Source: an uncultured Collinsella sp. (GTDB taxonomy: Bacteria > Actinomycetota > Coriobacteriia > Coriobacteriales > Coriobacteriaceae). From it: DNA of 43,355 nt. The notes under the pieces are model-generated. The model searched no databases and was not told the origin of the DNA. It saw only the letters and a program-made list of their open reading frames with translations. Shown here piece by piece: positions 32,766 through 41,560 of this stretch; position 1 is the first letter of the stretch; every line of letters begins with the position of its first letter. A program made the position numbers and the translations under genes. The DNA is taken from contig CAJMHR010000019.1 of NCBI GenBank assembly GCA_905213265.1, positions 1 to 43,355 on the forward strand, in the 5' to 3' direction.

Positions 32766-32805
32766 AATGACTTCCTAAAAAGTTGTGTCTTTCGATCCGG
32801 TGGCA

Positions 32806-32811
32806 ATTGTA
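32806..32811 (-). promoter_or_regulatory. -10 element of the HD-domain gene
   Basis: TACAAT on the minus strand followed by TGCCAC, giving a predicted start near 32799 and a leader of 34 bases. TGCCAC also follows the -10 of the DUF554 promoter. Confidence 0.4.
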
Positions 32812-32891
32812 GGTGAACTCGGTTGCTGTCGGATGATGATTCTGCCGTGTCGCTACATGCGGCTCGGAGACCTTGTCAGGATGAGAAGCGT

Positions 32892-33584
32892 ATGGTGCTC
32901 AAAATCGTTAGAACCGTCTGGCCAGTGATGCTTACCTATGTTGCAATAGGCGCGCCGTGCGGAATGATCATGGGGCAGACGGGAATGGAACCCTGGATGG
33001 TTTTTGCTCTGAGCAGCACGTTTGTGACGGGCAGCGGCCAGTTTATGATCTGCAATCTTTGGCTGGCGGGTGTACCGGCACCTTCGATTATCGCGAGCGT
33101 TGCCGCCATCTCCTCGCGTTTTGCGCTTTACTCGGCATCGATCGCGCCGCATCTGAGGGGTGCCTCGAAGCGTCAGACGCTGGCTGTTGCCGCGACACTT
33201 ACCGAGGAGGCATATGGCATCTCGCTTGCCAAGTTGGTTGAAGGGGAGGATTGGGGCCCGCGCGAGTCCTTTGTGCTCAACGCGATCCTCATCGCGACAT
33301 GGGGCGTTTCGTGCACGATGGGCGCCGTTGTCGGCACTGTTGTCGATGTCCCCACCGCTATTGCGGGCTTTGTCTGCACATCGCTTTTTATCTGCCTGCT
33401 CTTTTCGCAGCGACTGTCGCGCGGCAACGTTGTCGCAGCGGTTTCGGGCGCGGTGTCCGTCGCCGTATGCAAGTTCTTGGGCCTCACGAATATTGCCGTG
33501 CCGGCAAGCGTCGTGGTCGGCATTGCCATTGCGCTGGCGTGCGATGCTGTATTTGACGGAAGAGGTGCCCGCGATGCCCGTTAA
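32892..33584 (+). CDS. azlC: AzlC-type branched-chain amino acid export subunit
   Basis: A 230-residue integral membrane protein of the AzlC family, which with the small AzlD exports branched-chain amino acids. It has about seven to eight helices and the family motif TGSGQFMICNLWLAG, followed by RFALYSASIAPHL and TEEAYGISLA. ATG 32892 has GAGAAG upstream; the frame is open back to a TTG at 32823, but that part lacks domain support. The stop overlaps the start of azlD by 11 bases. Confidence 0.87.
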   Translation: MVLKIVRTVWPVMLTYVAIGAPCGMIMGQTGMEPWMVFALSSTFVTGSGQFMICNLWLAGVPAPSIIASVAAISSRFALYSASIAPHLRGASKRQTLAVAATLTEEAYGISLAKLVEGEDWGPRESFVLNAILIATWGVSCTMGAVVGTVVDVPTAIAGFVCTSLFICLLFSQRLSRGNVVAAVSGAVSVAVCKFLGLTNIAVPASVVVGIAIALACDAVFDGRGARDAR

Positions 33585-33897
33585 CGAGTTCTTGGTTCTG
33601 TGGCTGTCGTCGTGGGCTGCTATCGCGTTCTTTCGCATCGCGCCGGCGTTCGCCTTGCGCGGGCGGACCCTGTCGCCCCGCATTACCGAGGCCCTGGGCT
33701 ATATCCCGCCCGCTGCCTTTGCCGCGCTGGTCGCCAACGACTTGGTGAACCCCGGCGCGTTCGACGCGGGATTCTGGCCTGCCTTGGTTCCCTGGATTGC
33801 GGCCGCCGGCGTCGTGGCCGTGGCGGTCAAGACAAAATCGATGCTGTGGTGCTGCGTCTCGGGCATCGTGCTCTATATCGTCTTGAGCCTTATATAG
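33574..33897 (+). CDS. azlD: AzlD-type branched-chain amino acid export subunit
   Basis: A 107-residue protein of three or four membrane helices, with RIAPAFALRGRTLSPRITEAL and LGYIPPAAFAALVANDLV, typical of AzlD. It starts at ATG 33574 inside the azlC end, with AAGAGG 8-9 bases upstream. The two subunits form one exporter. A permease follows after 150 bases with a separate ribosome site. Confidence 0.86.
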   Translation: MPVNEFLVLWLSSWAAIAFFRIAPAFALRGRTLSPRITEALGYIPPAAFAALVANDLVNPGAFDAGFWPALVPWIAAAGVVAVAVKTKSMLWCCVSGIVLYIVLSLI

Positions 33898-34047
33898 GGC
33901 TGGCGTCGCGGGCGCCGAATCTCGTTCCATCCCAACTTGTAGAATTTTTCACCGAGCTGGTCTATTTCTTCTGGTACCATGGTCAAACTTTACTGTAGCA
34001 AAGCGTGACGTGGGCTTTTGTACCCCGTCAGCGGAAATGGGGGTTTC

Positions 34048-35070
34048 ATGGCACAGGAAGCAACCGCCAACGAGCAAAAGAAATTCAAGGTCCCGCGCAT
34101 CCCGGGCGACATCATGATCTATCCGATGATCGTCGGTCTTTTGCTCAACACCTTCTGCCCGCAGGTTTTTGAGATCGGCGGCTTCTTTACGGCTGCCTGC
34201 CGCGGTGGCTCCAATACCATCGTCGCCGCGATTCTGCTGTTTGTGGGCGCCGGCATCAGCTTTAAGTCCACGCCGGGCGCCATCAAGACCGGCATCGTCG
34301 TACTAATTCCCAAGCTGGTCGTCGCAGCGACTCTCGGCCTAGGAGTGGCATATTTCTTTAACGACAACTTCCTGGGTCTGAGCTCCGTGTCTATCATCGG
34401 CGGCATTACGTTTTGCAACATGGCACTCTATACGGGCATCATGGGCGAGTTCGGCGATGAGTCCGAGCAGGGCGCTGTCGGTATCCTGTTCTTTACGGCC
34501 GGCCCCGCCGTCACGATGATCATCCTCGGTGTCTCGGGTCTCGCCAATATCCCCGTCGGCACCATCATCGGATCCATCCTGCCGCTTGTTATCGGCATGG
34601 TCCTGGGCAACTTGTTCCCGTTTATCAAGAACCTGCTGGTCCCCGGCGCCAATCCCGCGATCGCTGTCATCGGATTTCAACTCGGTGCGTCCATGAGCCT
34701 GTCGAGCTTTATCACCGGCGGTATCTCGGGCATCCTGCTGGGCCTCATCACCCTCTTTATCGTTGGCCCCATCACCTTTGCCTTCGAGCGCTTGTGCGGC
34801 GGCAACGGCAAGGCCGCCGTTGCCTGCTCCACCATCGCCGGCACGGCTATGACCACGCCGGTTGCTCTTGCCGAGGTCGCGCCACGCTATGCCGAGCTTG
34901 CGCCCACCGCGTATGCGCAGATCGCCACCGCCGTCATCATCACGGCAATCATGGCCCCGATTCTGACCGGCTGGGTCGATAAGAAGTTCTGCCACGGCGA
35001 AGAGGATCTGTCGGTCGAAGGCGTCGAGGCTATTGAGGAGGCCGTCGCGACCGACATCGACGGCGAGTAA
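34048..35070 (+). CDS. 2-keto-3-deoxygluconate permease (KdgT family)
   Basis: A 340-residue membrane transporter with about ten helices. Family features are KVPRIPGDIMIYPMIVGLLL at the start, GGFFTAACRGGSNTIVAAIL, and TAMTTPVALAEVAPRY near the end. The typical substrate is 2-keto-3-deoxygluconate from pectin breakdown; no matching catabolic genes are nearby, so the substrate here is open. ATG 34048 has GGGGG upstream; an open stretch from 34018 has no good site. A hairpin at 35120-35159 may terminate the transcript. Confidence 0.85.
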   Translation: MAQEATANEQKKFKVPRIPGDIMIYPMIVGLLLNTFCPQVFEIGGFFTAACRGGSNTIVAAILLFVGAGISFKSTPGAIKTGIVVLIPKLVVAATLGLGVAYFFNDNFLGLSSVSIIGGITFCNMALYTGIMGEFGDESEQGAVGILFFTAGPAVTMIILGVSGLANIPVGTIIGSILPLVIGMVLGNLFPFIKNLLVPGANPAIAVIGFQLGASMSLSSFITGGISGILLGLITLFIVGPITFAFERLCGGNGKAAVACSTIAGTAMTTPVALAEVAPRYAELAPTAYAQIATAVIITAIMAPILTGWVDKKFCHGEEDLSVEGVEAIEEAVATDIDGE

Positions 35071-35119
35071 TCGTCGACGCGAGTCAATCAAGCCGGCGTG
35101 TGCAATTCGCGCCGTATGG

Positions 35120-35159
35120 GCGCCCGAACGGTGGCTGTTCTGCAGTGACGTTCGGGCGC
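35120..35159 (+). terminator. Hairpin after the permease gene, abutting the next promoter
   Basis: GCGCCCGAACG (35120-35130) and CGTTCGGGCGC (35149-35159) pair perfectly around an 18-base loop. There is no long T run, and the next extended -10 begins 2 bases later. It may be a weak terminator or a control site for the GGDEF gene. Confidence 0.4.
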
Positions 35160-35161
35160 TC

Positions 35162-35170
35162 TGCTATGAT
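35162..35170 (+). promoter_or_regulatory. Extended -10 promoter of the GGDEF gene
   Basis: TGCTATGAT with a predicted start near 35177. The first bases of the message then form a hairpin, ACCCCT (35178-35183) / AGGGGT (35192-35197). The leader is about 84 bases long. Confidence 0.5.
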
Positions 35171-35260
35171 TCCCTTTACCCCTGCGGAGAAAGGGGTGTT
35201 TGGCGCCTGGGCGCGACTCGGGCGATTCTGGCCACTTGGATATTGAAGGGAGGGCGTCTA

Positions 35261-36403
35261 GTGATTAAGGCACTCAAGATCGAGATATTCCTGCTGTGCA
35301 TGATTATTCTTATCGGGCTTGCCGTACGAAGCCGTCGCTCCCTGTTCTCGAGCACCCAGCAGCTTTTGTTTAGCATGCTGGGCTACACGTCTGCTGCCTA
35401 CATTTTCTTCGATATGATCTGGACGCTCTCGGACGGCGTAAGCACTCCTGTAGGCATCACGGCCAACTGGATTTCCAACGCGGTCTCGTTTTCGCTGTTC
35501 GCCATCGCGTGCCTCATTTGGTTTTTCTATTCCGAGACGATGCAGGGCTCACGGCTCCTGACCACGCCCTACAGGGTGGTACTTTTAACGTTGCCAACAG
35601 CATTGGTGGTCGTGCTGGCATTTACCAGCTACTGGACGCACGCTATGTTCTATATCGATGCACAGGGCGTATATCGTCGCGGCTTTGCTTATATGATCCA
35701 GCCCATCGTGAGCTACTGCTACGTCATATATACGTCCTTGCATGCCTTTATTCAGGCTCGAAAAGTCGAAAGCCTGCAAAAGAAGGCCATTTATCGCACC
35801 CTCGCCTTTTTTGCGGTTCCCGCTCTGGTGGGCGGTACCTTCCAGGTTTTGTTTTCGGTACCGGGCCTTTGCGTCGGTATAACGCTGAGCATCCTGCTGC
35901 TCTATATCGTCTATCAGGAGCAACTGATCTCTACTGACCCGTTGACTGGACTCAACAACCGCAACCGTTTTGAGACCTATATGCTGTCGCTCTTTTCAAA
36001 TGTGGATCAGGCCGAAGATGTATATCTGCTTATGATGGACGCTGATGGCTTTAAGCAGATTAACGATCGCTATGGGCATGTGGAGGGCGACCACGCTCTT
36101 CAGGTCATATCCGCTGCGCTCAAAGAAGTCTGCTCGGCGTCTGGTGGCTTTATCGCACGCTATGGTGGCGATGAGTTCGTGGTGCTCCAAAAGGCAGCGG
36201 CGGAACAGGACATCATAGACCTGTGTTCGGCGATTGACGACGAGCTCGCTCGTGCCGAGGTGCCGTATGCGTTGCGGATGTCCATCGGTTACGCGCGGGT
36301 CGGCGATAGTGTCGATACCTGGCAAGACTTACTTCGCGCTGCCGATGCGGAGCTCTACCGCGTAAAGCGCGAGAAGAAGAAAGCCGGCGTTCAGATACGC
36401 TAG
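35261..36403 (+). CDS. Membrane-bound GGDEF protein (diguanylate cyclase)
   Basis: A 380-residue protein with six or seven membrane helices in its first 220 residues, and a C-terminal GGDEF domain that makes c-di-GMP from two GTP. The domain carries DPLTGLNNRNRFE, MDADGFKQINDRYGH, and the catalytic RYGGDEFVV intact. The RxxD inhibitory site before GGDEF is absent (ASGGFIA lies there), so feedback control is probably lacking. The N-terminal helices are a sensor of unknown type. The GTG start has GGGAGGG 8 bases upstream; upstream open frame is not supported. A bidirectional terminator follows. Confidence 0.9.
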   Translation: MIKALKIEIFLLCMIILIGLAVRSRRSLFSSTQQLLFSMLGYTSAAYIFFDMIWTLSDGVSTPVGITANWISNAVSFSLFAIACLIWFFYSETMQGSRLLTTPYRVVLLTLPTALVVVLAFTSYWTHAMFYIDAQGVYRRGFAYMIQPIVSYCYVIYTSLHAFIQARKVESLQKKAIYRTLAFFAVPALVGGTFQVLFSVPGLCVGITLSILLLYIVYQEQLISTDPLTGLNNRNRFETYMLSLFSNVDQAEDVYLLMMDADGFKQINDRYGHVEGDHALQVISAALKEVCSASGGFIARYGGDEFVVLQKAAAEQDIIDLCSAIDDELARAEVPYALRMSIGYARVGDSVDTWQDLLRAADAELYRVKREKKKAGVQIR

Positions 36404-36405
36404 AA

Positions 36406-36447
36406 AAAAGGGGCGCACGACCGTTGCGATGGTCGTGCGCCCCTTTT
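36406..36447. terminator. Strong bidirectional terminator
   Basis: AAAAGGGGCGCACGACC (36406-36422) and GGTCGTGCGCCCCTTTT (36431-36447) form a 17-bp perfect stem, with A and T runs on both sides. In 36448-36594 nothing coding is seen apart from a hairpin at 36488-36510 (GCGGCA-A-GACG with CGTCTGCCGC). Confidence 0.9.
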
Positions 36448-36594
36448 GCGTTTGTGGGGGCCACCGGCCATAATGCCCAGGCGCGGTGCGGCAAGACGGG
36501 CGTCTGCCGCCGCGACTCGGTACGAAATCAACGAGAACCAGTGTGCTCCATTAAGCTAAAGTATGCGAATGCCCTCCCTAAAAAGGTGAGCTCG

Positions 36595-37530
36595 CTAGGC
36601 TTTTTTGGGTTTGTTGACGATGATGATGCCGCCGCAGACCAACAGCAGGGCAACGATGACGGTAACGGGGCTCGTGCCAGCGCCCTCGCCGAGCAGCAGC
36701 GCGCTCAGCACCACACCAAAGACGGGGTTCATAAATCCAAAGACAGAGACGCGGCTGACGGGGTTGACGGCAAGCAGGCGCGACCACAGCGAGTAGGCGA
36801 CCGCGGAGATAAGCGCCATGTAGATGATGAGCGCGATGGCGGGGACAATCGCTGTGGGGGAGAGCGCGCCACCCATCAAAAAGCCGATGGCGGTGAGGAC
36901 CAGGCCGCCGACCAAGAACTGCCACCCGGCAAGCAAGACGCCGTCGTGCTCGCGCGAGAAGATACCGATCAGGCAGGTCGAAAGAGCACCCGCGACAGTG
37001 GAGGCTAGGATAAAGCCCTCGCCATCGAGCCTGAAGCCAAAGGTGCCATCTGCGCCCGAAAGGTTGACGAGCGCGACGCCGGCAAAGCCCAGCGCACAGC
37101 CAAGCACCTTGGCCGTACTGAGCTTCTCGGTGTGAAATGCCAGGGCGGCAAAGAGGATTGCGAGGAAGTTGGCGCTGGCCTCGATGATGGAGCTCGACAT
37201 GGCGCTGGCGCGTGAGAGGCCCAGATAGAAAAAGAAGTACTGCCCGATAGTCTGGAAGAGCGACAAGACAAAGATGGGTTTGATGTCGCGCGCTTGCGGT
37301 ATGAGGGGGCGGCGTTGGGCCGCGCTCATCCCAACGATAACCAGGGCGCCGGCAAGCGTAAAGCGTAAACCTGCAAAGAGCAGCTGCGAAGCGCTATCGT
37401 GCGCTGGGATACCAAAGAGTGCGTAGCCGATCTTGATGCAGGGAAAGGCCGATCCCCAGAGTGCACAGCAAACAAGACAGCCCAGGATGAGTCCGGGCAG
37501 GGTGGCGAGATACGGCTTGCGGCTTTCCAT
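36595..37530 (-). CDS. EamA/DMT-family exporter
   Basis: A 311-residue drug/metabolite transporter with ten membrane helices arranged as two EamA repeats. Features are WGSAFPCIKIGYALFG, RFTLAGALVIVG, SSIIEASANFLAILFAALAF in repeat one, and NPVSRVSVFGFMNPVFGVVL near the end. Substrates vary (amino acids, purines, drugs). ATG 37530 has GGAAGGA 4 bases upstream; the 14 residues before are unsupported. It reads out of the purL terminator region on the same strand. Confidence 0.87.
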   Translation of the reverse strand: MESRKPYLATLPGLILGCLVCCALWGSAFPCIKIGYALFGIPAHDSASQLLFAGLRFTLAGALVIVGMSAAQRRPLIPQARDIKPIFVLSLFQTIGQYFFFYLGLSRASAMSSSIIEASANFLAILFAALAFHTEKLSTAKVLGCALGFAGVALVNLSGADGTFGFRLDGEGFILASTVAGALSTCLIGIFSREHDGVLLAGWQFLVGGLVLTAIGFLMGGALSPTAIVPAIALIIYMALISAVAYSLWSRLLAVNPVSRVSVFGFMNPVFGVVLSALLLGEGAGTSPVTVIVALLLVCGGIIIVNKPKKA

Positions 37531-37554
37531 GATGTCCTTCCTACATGCGCGAAG

Positions 37555-37592
37555 CAAAAAAGAACCCGCCACCGGATGTGTCGGTGGCGGGT
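37555..37592 (-). terminator. Intrinsic terminator of purL
   Basis: On the minus strand ACCCGCCACCG (37582-37592) and CGGTGGCGGGT (37564-37574) form an 11-bp stem followed by TCTTTTTTGC. It lies 38 bases past the purL stop and just ahead of the EamA ribosome site. Confidence 0.88.
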
Positions 37593-37629
37593 GTTGTTAC
37601 CCGAAGGGATTGTACCCGATGGGAAAGGT

Positions 37630-40600
37630 TTAAGCGAAGTAGGCCACGCCGCTCTCAAAGATCGGCATGAACTTATCGCCGGGGACATGCTCGGGCACGT
37701 TGCGGTACAGGTTGTCGCCGCGACGCTCGGCATGGCCCATCTTGCCCAGGACGCGGCCGTCGGGGCTCGTGATGCCCTCGATGGCGAGTGCGGAGCCATT
37801 GGGGTTGACGGAGAGATCCATGCTGGGCTTGCCGTCCTCGCCAACGTACTGCGTGGCGACCTGGCCGTTGGCGATCAGCTGGGCGAGCACTTCGTCATTG
37901 GCGACAAAGCGGCCCTCGCCGTGGCTGATGGCGACGGTGTAGGGGTCGTCCAGGCTGCACTGCGACAGCCACGGGGACAAGTTGGACGAGATGCGGGTGC
38001 GCACCAGACGGCTCTGGTGGCGACCGATGGTGTTGAACGTCAACGTGGGCGCATCGGGCGTGGCGTCGACGATGTCGCCGTAGGGCACCAGGCCGAGCTT
38101 GATCAGGGCCTGGAAGCCGTTGCAGATGCCCAGCATTAGGCCATCGCGGGCCTTGAGCAGGTCGCGGACTGCCTCGGTGACCTCGGGAGCGCGGAAGAAC
38201 GCCGTGATGAACTTGGCAGAGCCGTCGGGCTCGTCGCCGCCCGAGAAGCCGCCGGGGATCATAACGATCTGGCTTGCACGGATGCGGCGGGCAAGCTCGT
38301 GGGTGCTCTCGGCGACGGCCTCGGGCGTGAGGTTGTTGATCACGAAGGTGTCGGCCTCAGCACCGGCGGCACGGAAGGCACGGGCGCTGTCGTACTCGCA
38401 GTTGTTGCCGGGGAACACGGGGATAACCACGCGCGGGCGGGCGATCTTGGCGCCGGCGTACACGTGGATGTTCTTGGCGCGGAAGTCGATGGTCTCGACC
38501 TCGGGGGTCTCGTCGGCGCTGCGGTAGGCAAAGACGCTCTCGATGCCGCTCTCCCAGGCCTCCTGGAGCTCGGCGAGCTCGATGACTTCGGAGCCGGTGT
38601 CGATGACATAGCCCTCGACGGTGGTGCCCAGGGGCTCGACGACAACGCCGTCGGCGACCTCGGGCAGCTCGGCATCCTCGGCGAGCTCGACGATAAAGCT
38701 GCCGTAGAGCGGGGTGAAGAGGCTCTCCACGTCTACATCCTCGGCAAGCTCGATACCGATCTGGTTACCGACGCACATCTTAAAGAGGCTCTCGGCGCCG
38801 CAGCCGTAGCCGGGCGTGGAGATGGCCAGGGCGTTGCCGGTAGCAGTGAGCGCCTCGACAGCGTCAAACGCGGCGAGCAGCTGCTGGGCGTCGGGACGGT
38901 AGTCCTCGCCATAGGTGGCGGGGGCGATGCGGACGACGCGGTGCGTGAGGCCCTTGAACTCGGGCGAGACGGCGCGGGCGGCCTTGCCCACGGCGACGGC
39001 GAAGCTGATCAGGGTCGGCGGAACGTTGAGCTCGCCGGCCTCGTCCTCAAACGAGCCGCTCATGGAATCCTTGCCACCGATGGCGCCGGCACCCAGGTCG
39101 ACCTGGGCCATAAGGGCACCCAGGACGGCGGCCATGGGCTTGCCCCAGCGCTCTGCCTCGGTGCGCAGACGCTCGAAGTACTCCTGGAAGGAGAGGTAGG
39201 CGCGCTTGTGCTCAAAGCCGGCAGCCACGAGCTTGGCGATGGACTCGACCACGGACAGGTAGGCGCCCGCAAACTGGTCGGCCTCCATCAGATAGGGGTT
39301 GAAGCCCCATGCCATGGCACTCGCCGTGGTGGTCTCGCCGTCCACGGGGAACTTGGCGACCATGGCCGAGCTGGGGGTGAGCTGCGTCTTGCCGCCAAAG
39401 GGCATGAGCACGGTCGCGGCGCCGATGGTGGAGTCGAAGCGCTCGGAAAGGCCCTTGTTGGAAGCGACGTTGAGGTCGGTGACAAGCGAGGTCATGCGCT
39501 CGGCGAGCGTGGTGCCGGCCCAGCTGGGCTGCCACACGCTACGGGCGCACACGTGGGCGACCTGGTGCTTGGGTGCGCCGTTGGAGTTGAGGAACTCGCG
39601 GGACAGGTCGACGATGGCGACGCCGTTCCAGGCCATGCGCATGCGCGGCTCGGCGGTAACCTCGGCGATAACGGTCGCCTCGAGGTTCTCCTCAGCGGCG
39701 TAGCCCATGAACTCCTCGACGTCACCGTCGGCGACGGCACAGGCCATACGCTCCTGGGACTCAGAGATAGCGAGCTCGGTGCCGTCCAGGCCGTCGTACT
39801 TCTTGGTCACGGTATCAAGGTCGACATACAGGCCGTCGGCAAGCTCGCCCACGGCGACCGAGACGCCGCCGGCGCCAAAGTCGTTGCAGCGCTTGATCAG
39901 ACGGCAGGCGTCGCCGCGGCGGAACAGGCGCTGCAGCTTGCGCTCGACAGGGGCGTTGCCCTTCTGGACCTCGGCACCCGAGGTCTCGATGGACTCGGTG
40001 TTCTGGGTCTTGGAGGAGCCGGTGGCACCGCCGATGCCGTCACGGCCGGTGCGGCCGCCCAACAGGATGATCTTGTCGGTGGGGGCGGGGCACTCGCGAC
40101 GCACGTGGTTTTCCGGGGTAGCGCCCACGACGGCGCCGACCTCCATGCGCTTGGCGACGTAGCCGGGGTGATAGAGTTCGTTGACCTGACCGGTGGCAAG
40201 GCCGATCTGGTTGCCGTAGCTGGAGTAGCCGGCGGCAGCAGTGGTCACGAGCTTGCGCTGCGGCAGCTTGCCCTCGAGCGTCTCGGAGACCGGGACGGTG
40301 GGGTCGCCGGCGCCGGTGACGCGCATGGCCTGATACACATAGCTGCGGCCCGAGAGCGGGTCGCGGATGGCGCCGCCCACGCAGGTGGCGGCACCGCCGA
40401 AGGGCTCGATCTCGGTCGGGTGGTTGTGGGTCTCGTTCTTAAACAGGAACAGCCAGTCCTGGTCCTCGCCGTCGACATCGACCTTCACCTTGACGGTGCA
40501 GGCGTTGATCTCCTCGGACTCGTCGACATCGGTCATGACGCCGGTCTTCTTAAGGTACTTGGCGCCGATGGTGCCCATGTCCATGAGACAGACGGGCTTG

Positions 40601-41376
40601 GCGTCGCGACCGAGTTCGTGGCGCATCTCCATGTAGCGGTCGAAGGCCTGCTGCACCACGGCGTCGTCGATCGTCACGTCGTCCAGGACGGTGCCGAAGG
40701 TGGTGTGGCGGCAGTGGTCGGACCAATAGGTGTCGATCACGCGGATCTCGGTGATGGTGGGGTCGCGGTCCTCATCGCGGAAGTACTGCTGGCAGAAGGC
40801 GATGTCCGCCTCGTCCATGGCAAGGCCGCGCTCGGAAATAAAGGCGGCAAGGCCGGCCTCGTCGAGCTCACGGAAACCGTCGAGCACCTCGACGGGCTGG
40901 GGCTCGGGGGTCTCCATGTACAGCGTCTCGGGCAGGTCGAGCGAGGCGATGCGCGCCTCGACGGGGTTCACCACGTAGTGCTTGATGGCATCGATGGCGG
41001 CCTCGTCCAGAGCGCCCGAGATCATATAGACCTTGGCGGAGCGCACGGCGGGGCGCTCGCCCTGGCTGATGAGCTGCACGCACTCGCTGGCGGAGTCGGC
41101 GCGCTGGTCAAACTGGCCAGGCAGGAATTCGACGGCAAAGACGGCGCCATCGCTTGCGGGGAGCTCGTCGTAGGTCACATCGACCTGGGGCTCGCTAAAG
41201 ACGGTCGGCACGCAGGAGCGGAAAAGCTCCTCGTCGATGCCCTCGACGTCGTAGCGGTTGATGATCCTCAGGGCCTCGATGCCCTTGATGCCGAGAATTT
41301 CGGTCAGCTCGCCCTTGAGCTGCTGAGCCTCGACGTCGAACCCGGGTTTCTTCTCCACGTAGATACGAGAGACCAT
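37630..41376 (-). CDS. purL: Phosphoribosylformylglycinamidine synthase, single-chain (PurSLQ-like)
   Basis: A 1248-residue enzyme of purine synthesis (FGAR + glutamine + ATP to FGAM). It combines a PurS/linker-like N-terminus (GELTEILGIKGIEALRIINR), the two-part AIR-synthase-like ATP domain (DNDWSDHCRHTTFG-type site seen as YWSDHCRHTTF; KNETHNHPTEIEPFGGAAT) and a C-terminal glutaminase. The glutaminase shows VFPGNNCEYDSARAF, MIPGGFSGGDEPDG, the nucleophile in GICNGFQALIKLG and the His-Glu pair near SHGEGRF. ATG 41376 has AGGAA upstream; 36 residues open before it lack support. This long form is typical of Clostridia and Coriobacteria. Confidence 0.93.
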   Translation of the reverse strand: MVSRIYVEKKPGFDVEAQQLKGELTEILGIKGIEALRIINRYDVEGIDEELFRSCVPTVFSEPQVDVTYDELPASDGAVFAVEFLPGQFDQRADSASECVQLISQGERPAVRSAKVYMISGALDEAAIDAIKHYVVNPVEARIASLDLPETLYMETPEPQPVEVLDGFRELDEAGLAAFISERGLAMDEADIAFCQQYFRDEDRDPTITEIRVIDTYWSDHCRHTTFGTVLDDVTIDDAVVQQAFDRYMEMRHELGRDAKPVCLMDMGTIGAKYLKKTGVMTDVDESEEINACTVKVKVDVDGEDQDWLFLFKNETHNHPTEIEPFGGAATCVGGAIRDPLSGRSYVYQAMRVTGAGDPTVPVSETLEGKLPQRKLVTTAAAGYSSYGNQIGLATGQVNELYHPGYVAKRMEVGAVVGATPENHVRRECPAPTDKIILLGGRTGRDGIGGATGSSKTQNTESIETSGAEVQKGNAPVERKLQRLFRRGDACRLIKRCNDFGAGGVSVAVGELADGLYVDLDTVTKKYDGLDGTELAISESQERMACAVADGDVEEFMGYAAEENLEATVIAEVTAEPRMRMAWNGVAIVDLSREFLNSNGAPKHQVAHVCARSVWQPSWAGTTLAERMTSLVTDLNVASNKGLSERFDSTIGAATVLMPFGGKTQLTPSSAMVAKFPVDGETTTASAMAWGFNPYLMEADQFAGAYLSVVESIAKLVAAGFEHKRAYLSFQEYFERLRTEAERWGKPMAAVLGALMAQVDLGAGAIGGKDSMSGSFEDEAGELNVPPTLISFAVAVGKAARAVSPEFKGLTHRVVRIAPATYGEDYRPDAQQLLAAFDAVEALTATGNALAISTPGYGCGAESLFKMCVGNQIGIELAEDVDVESLFTPLYGSFIVELAEDAELPEVADGVVVEPLGTTVEGYVIDTGSEVIELAELQEAWESGIESVFAYRSADETPEVETIDFRAKNIHVYAGAKIARPRVVIPVFPGNNCEYDSARAFRAAGAEADTFVINNLTPEAVAESTHELARRIRASQIVMIPGGFSGGDEPDGSAKFITAFFRAPEVTEAVRDLLKARDGLMLGICNGFQALIKLGLVPYGDIVDATPDAPTLTFNTIGRHQSRLVRTRISSNLSPWLSQCSLDDPYTVAISHGEGRFVANDEVLAQLIANGQVATQYVGEDGKPSMDLSVNPNGSALAIEGITSPDGRVLGKMGHAERRGDNLYRNVPEHVPGDKFMPIFESGVAYFA

Positions 41377-41524
41377 TGGTTCCTGCCTTCCTGATCGGTT
41401 GGGCGTACGGTACGGTATGCGGCAGCGGTCGGTTTGCGGGGTCTGCCCTGCGGTCGCCTTGAGCCACATGTTTGTAAACCTCACTATGATACGACAGCTC
41501 GCGGCGCGGTGAGGACGGCGAGGG

Positions 41525-41533
41525 TGCTACAGT
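41525..41533 (+). promoter_or_regulatory. Extended -10 promoter of the antiporter gene
   Basis: TGCTACAGT, predicted start near 41540, leader 21 bases. It is close to the TGCTAYGAT form. A second -10-like TATGAT occurs at 41485-41490. Confidence 0.5.
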
Positions 41534-41560
41534 GAAGCGCAAACAAGAGAAAGGCATCAC

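Noticed and set aside
35171..35260. A c-di-GMP riboswitch in the GGDEF leader
   Set aside because: The leader does not show the conserved GEMM core (no AGGGCAAACC or GGTAGCGGGGTTACC-like blocks); only simple hairpins are visible.
36448..36594. A tRNA-like or structured RNA in the gap before EamA
   Set aside because: The string AGCTTAATGGAGCA on the minus strand looked like a D-arm, but no T-loop, anticodon stem or acceptor stem can be drawn.
36424..37008. 194-codon plus-strand frame opposite the EamA gene
   Set aside because: It starts inside a terminator hairpin and gives a highly charged, domain-free peptide; EamA on the minus strand is convincing.
38299..41394. 1031-codon open frame antisense to purL
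   Set aside because: It is a shadow of a GC-rich gene: the peptide is low-complexity Gly/Leu/Val/Asp with no domain, while the opposite strand encodes a complete PurL with all motifs.
41377..41484. An extended N-terminus of PurL or a purine riboswitch in its leader
   Set aside because: The extra 36 codons match nothing in PurL, and AGGAA sits before the inner ATG. No purine-aptamer pattern was found.
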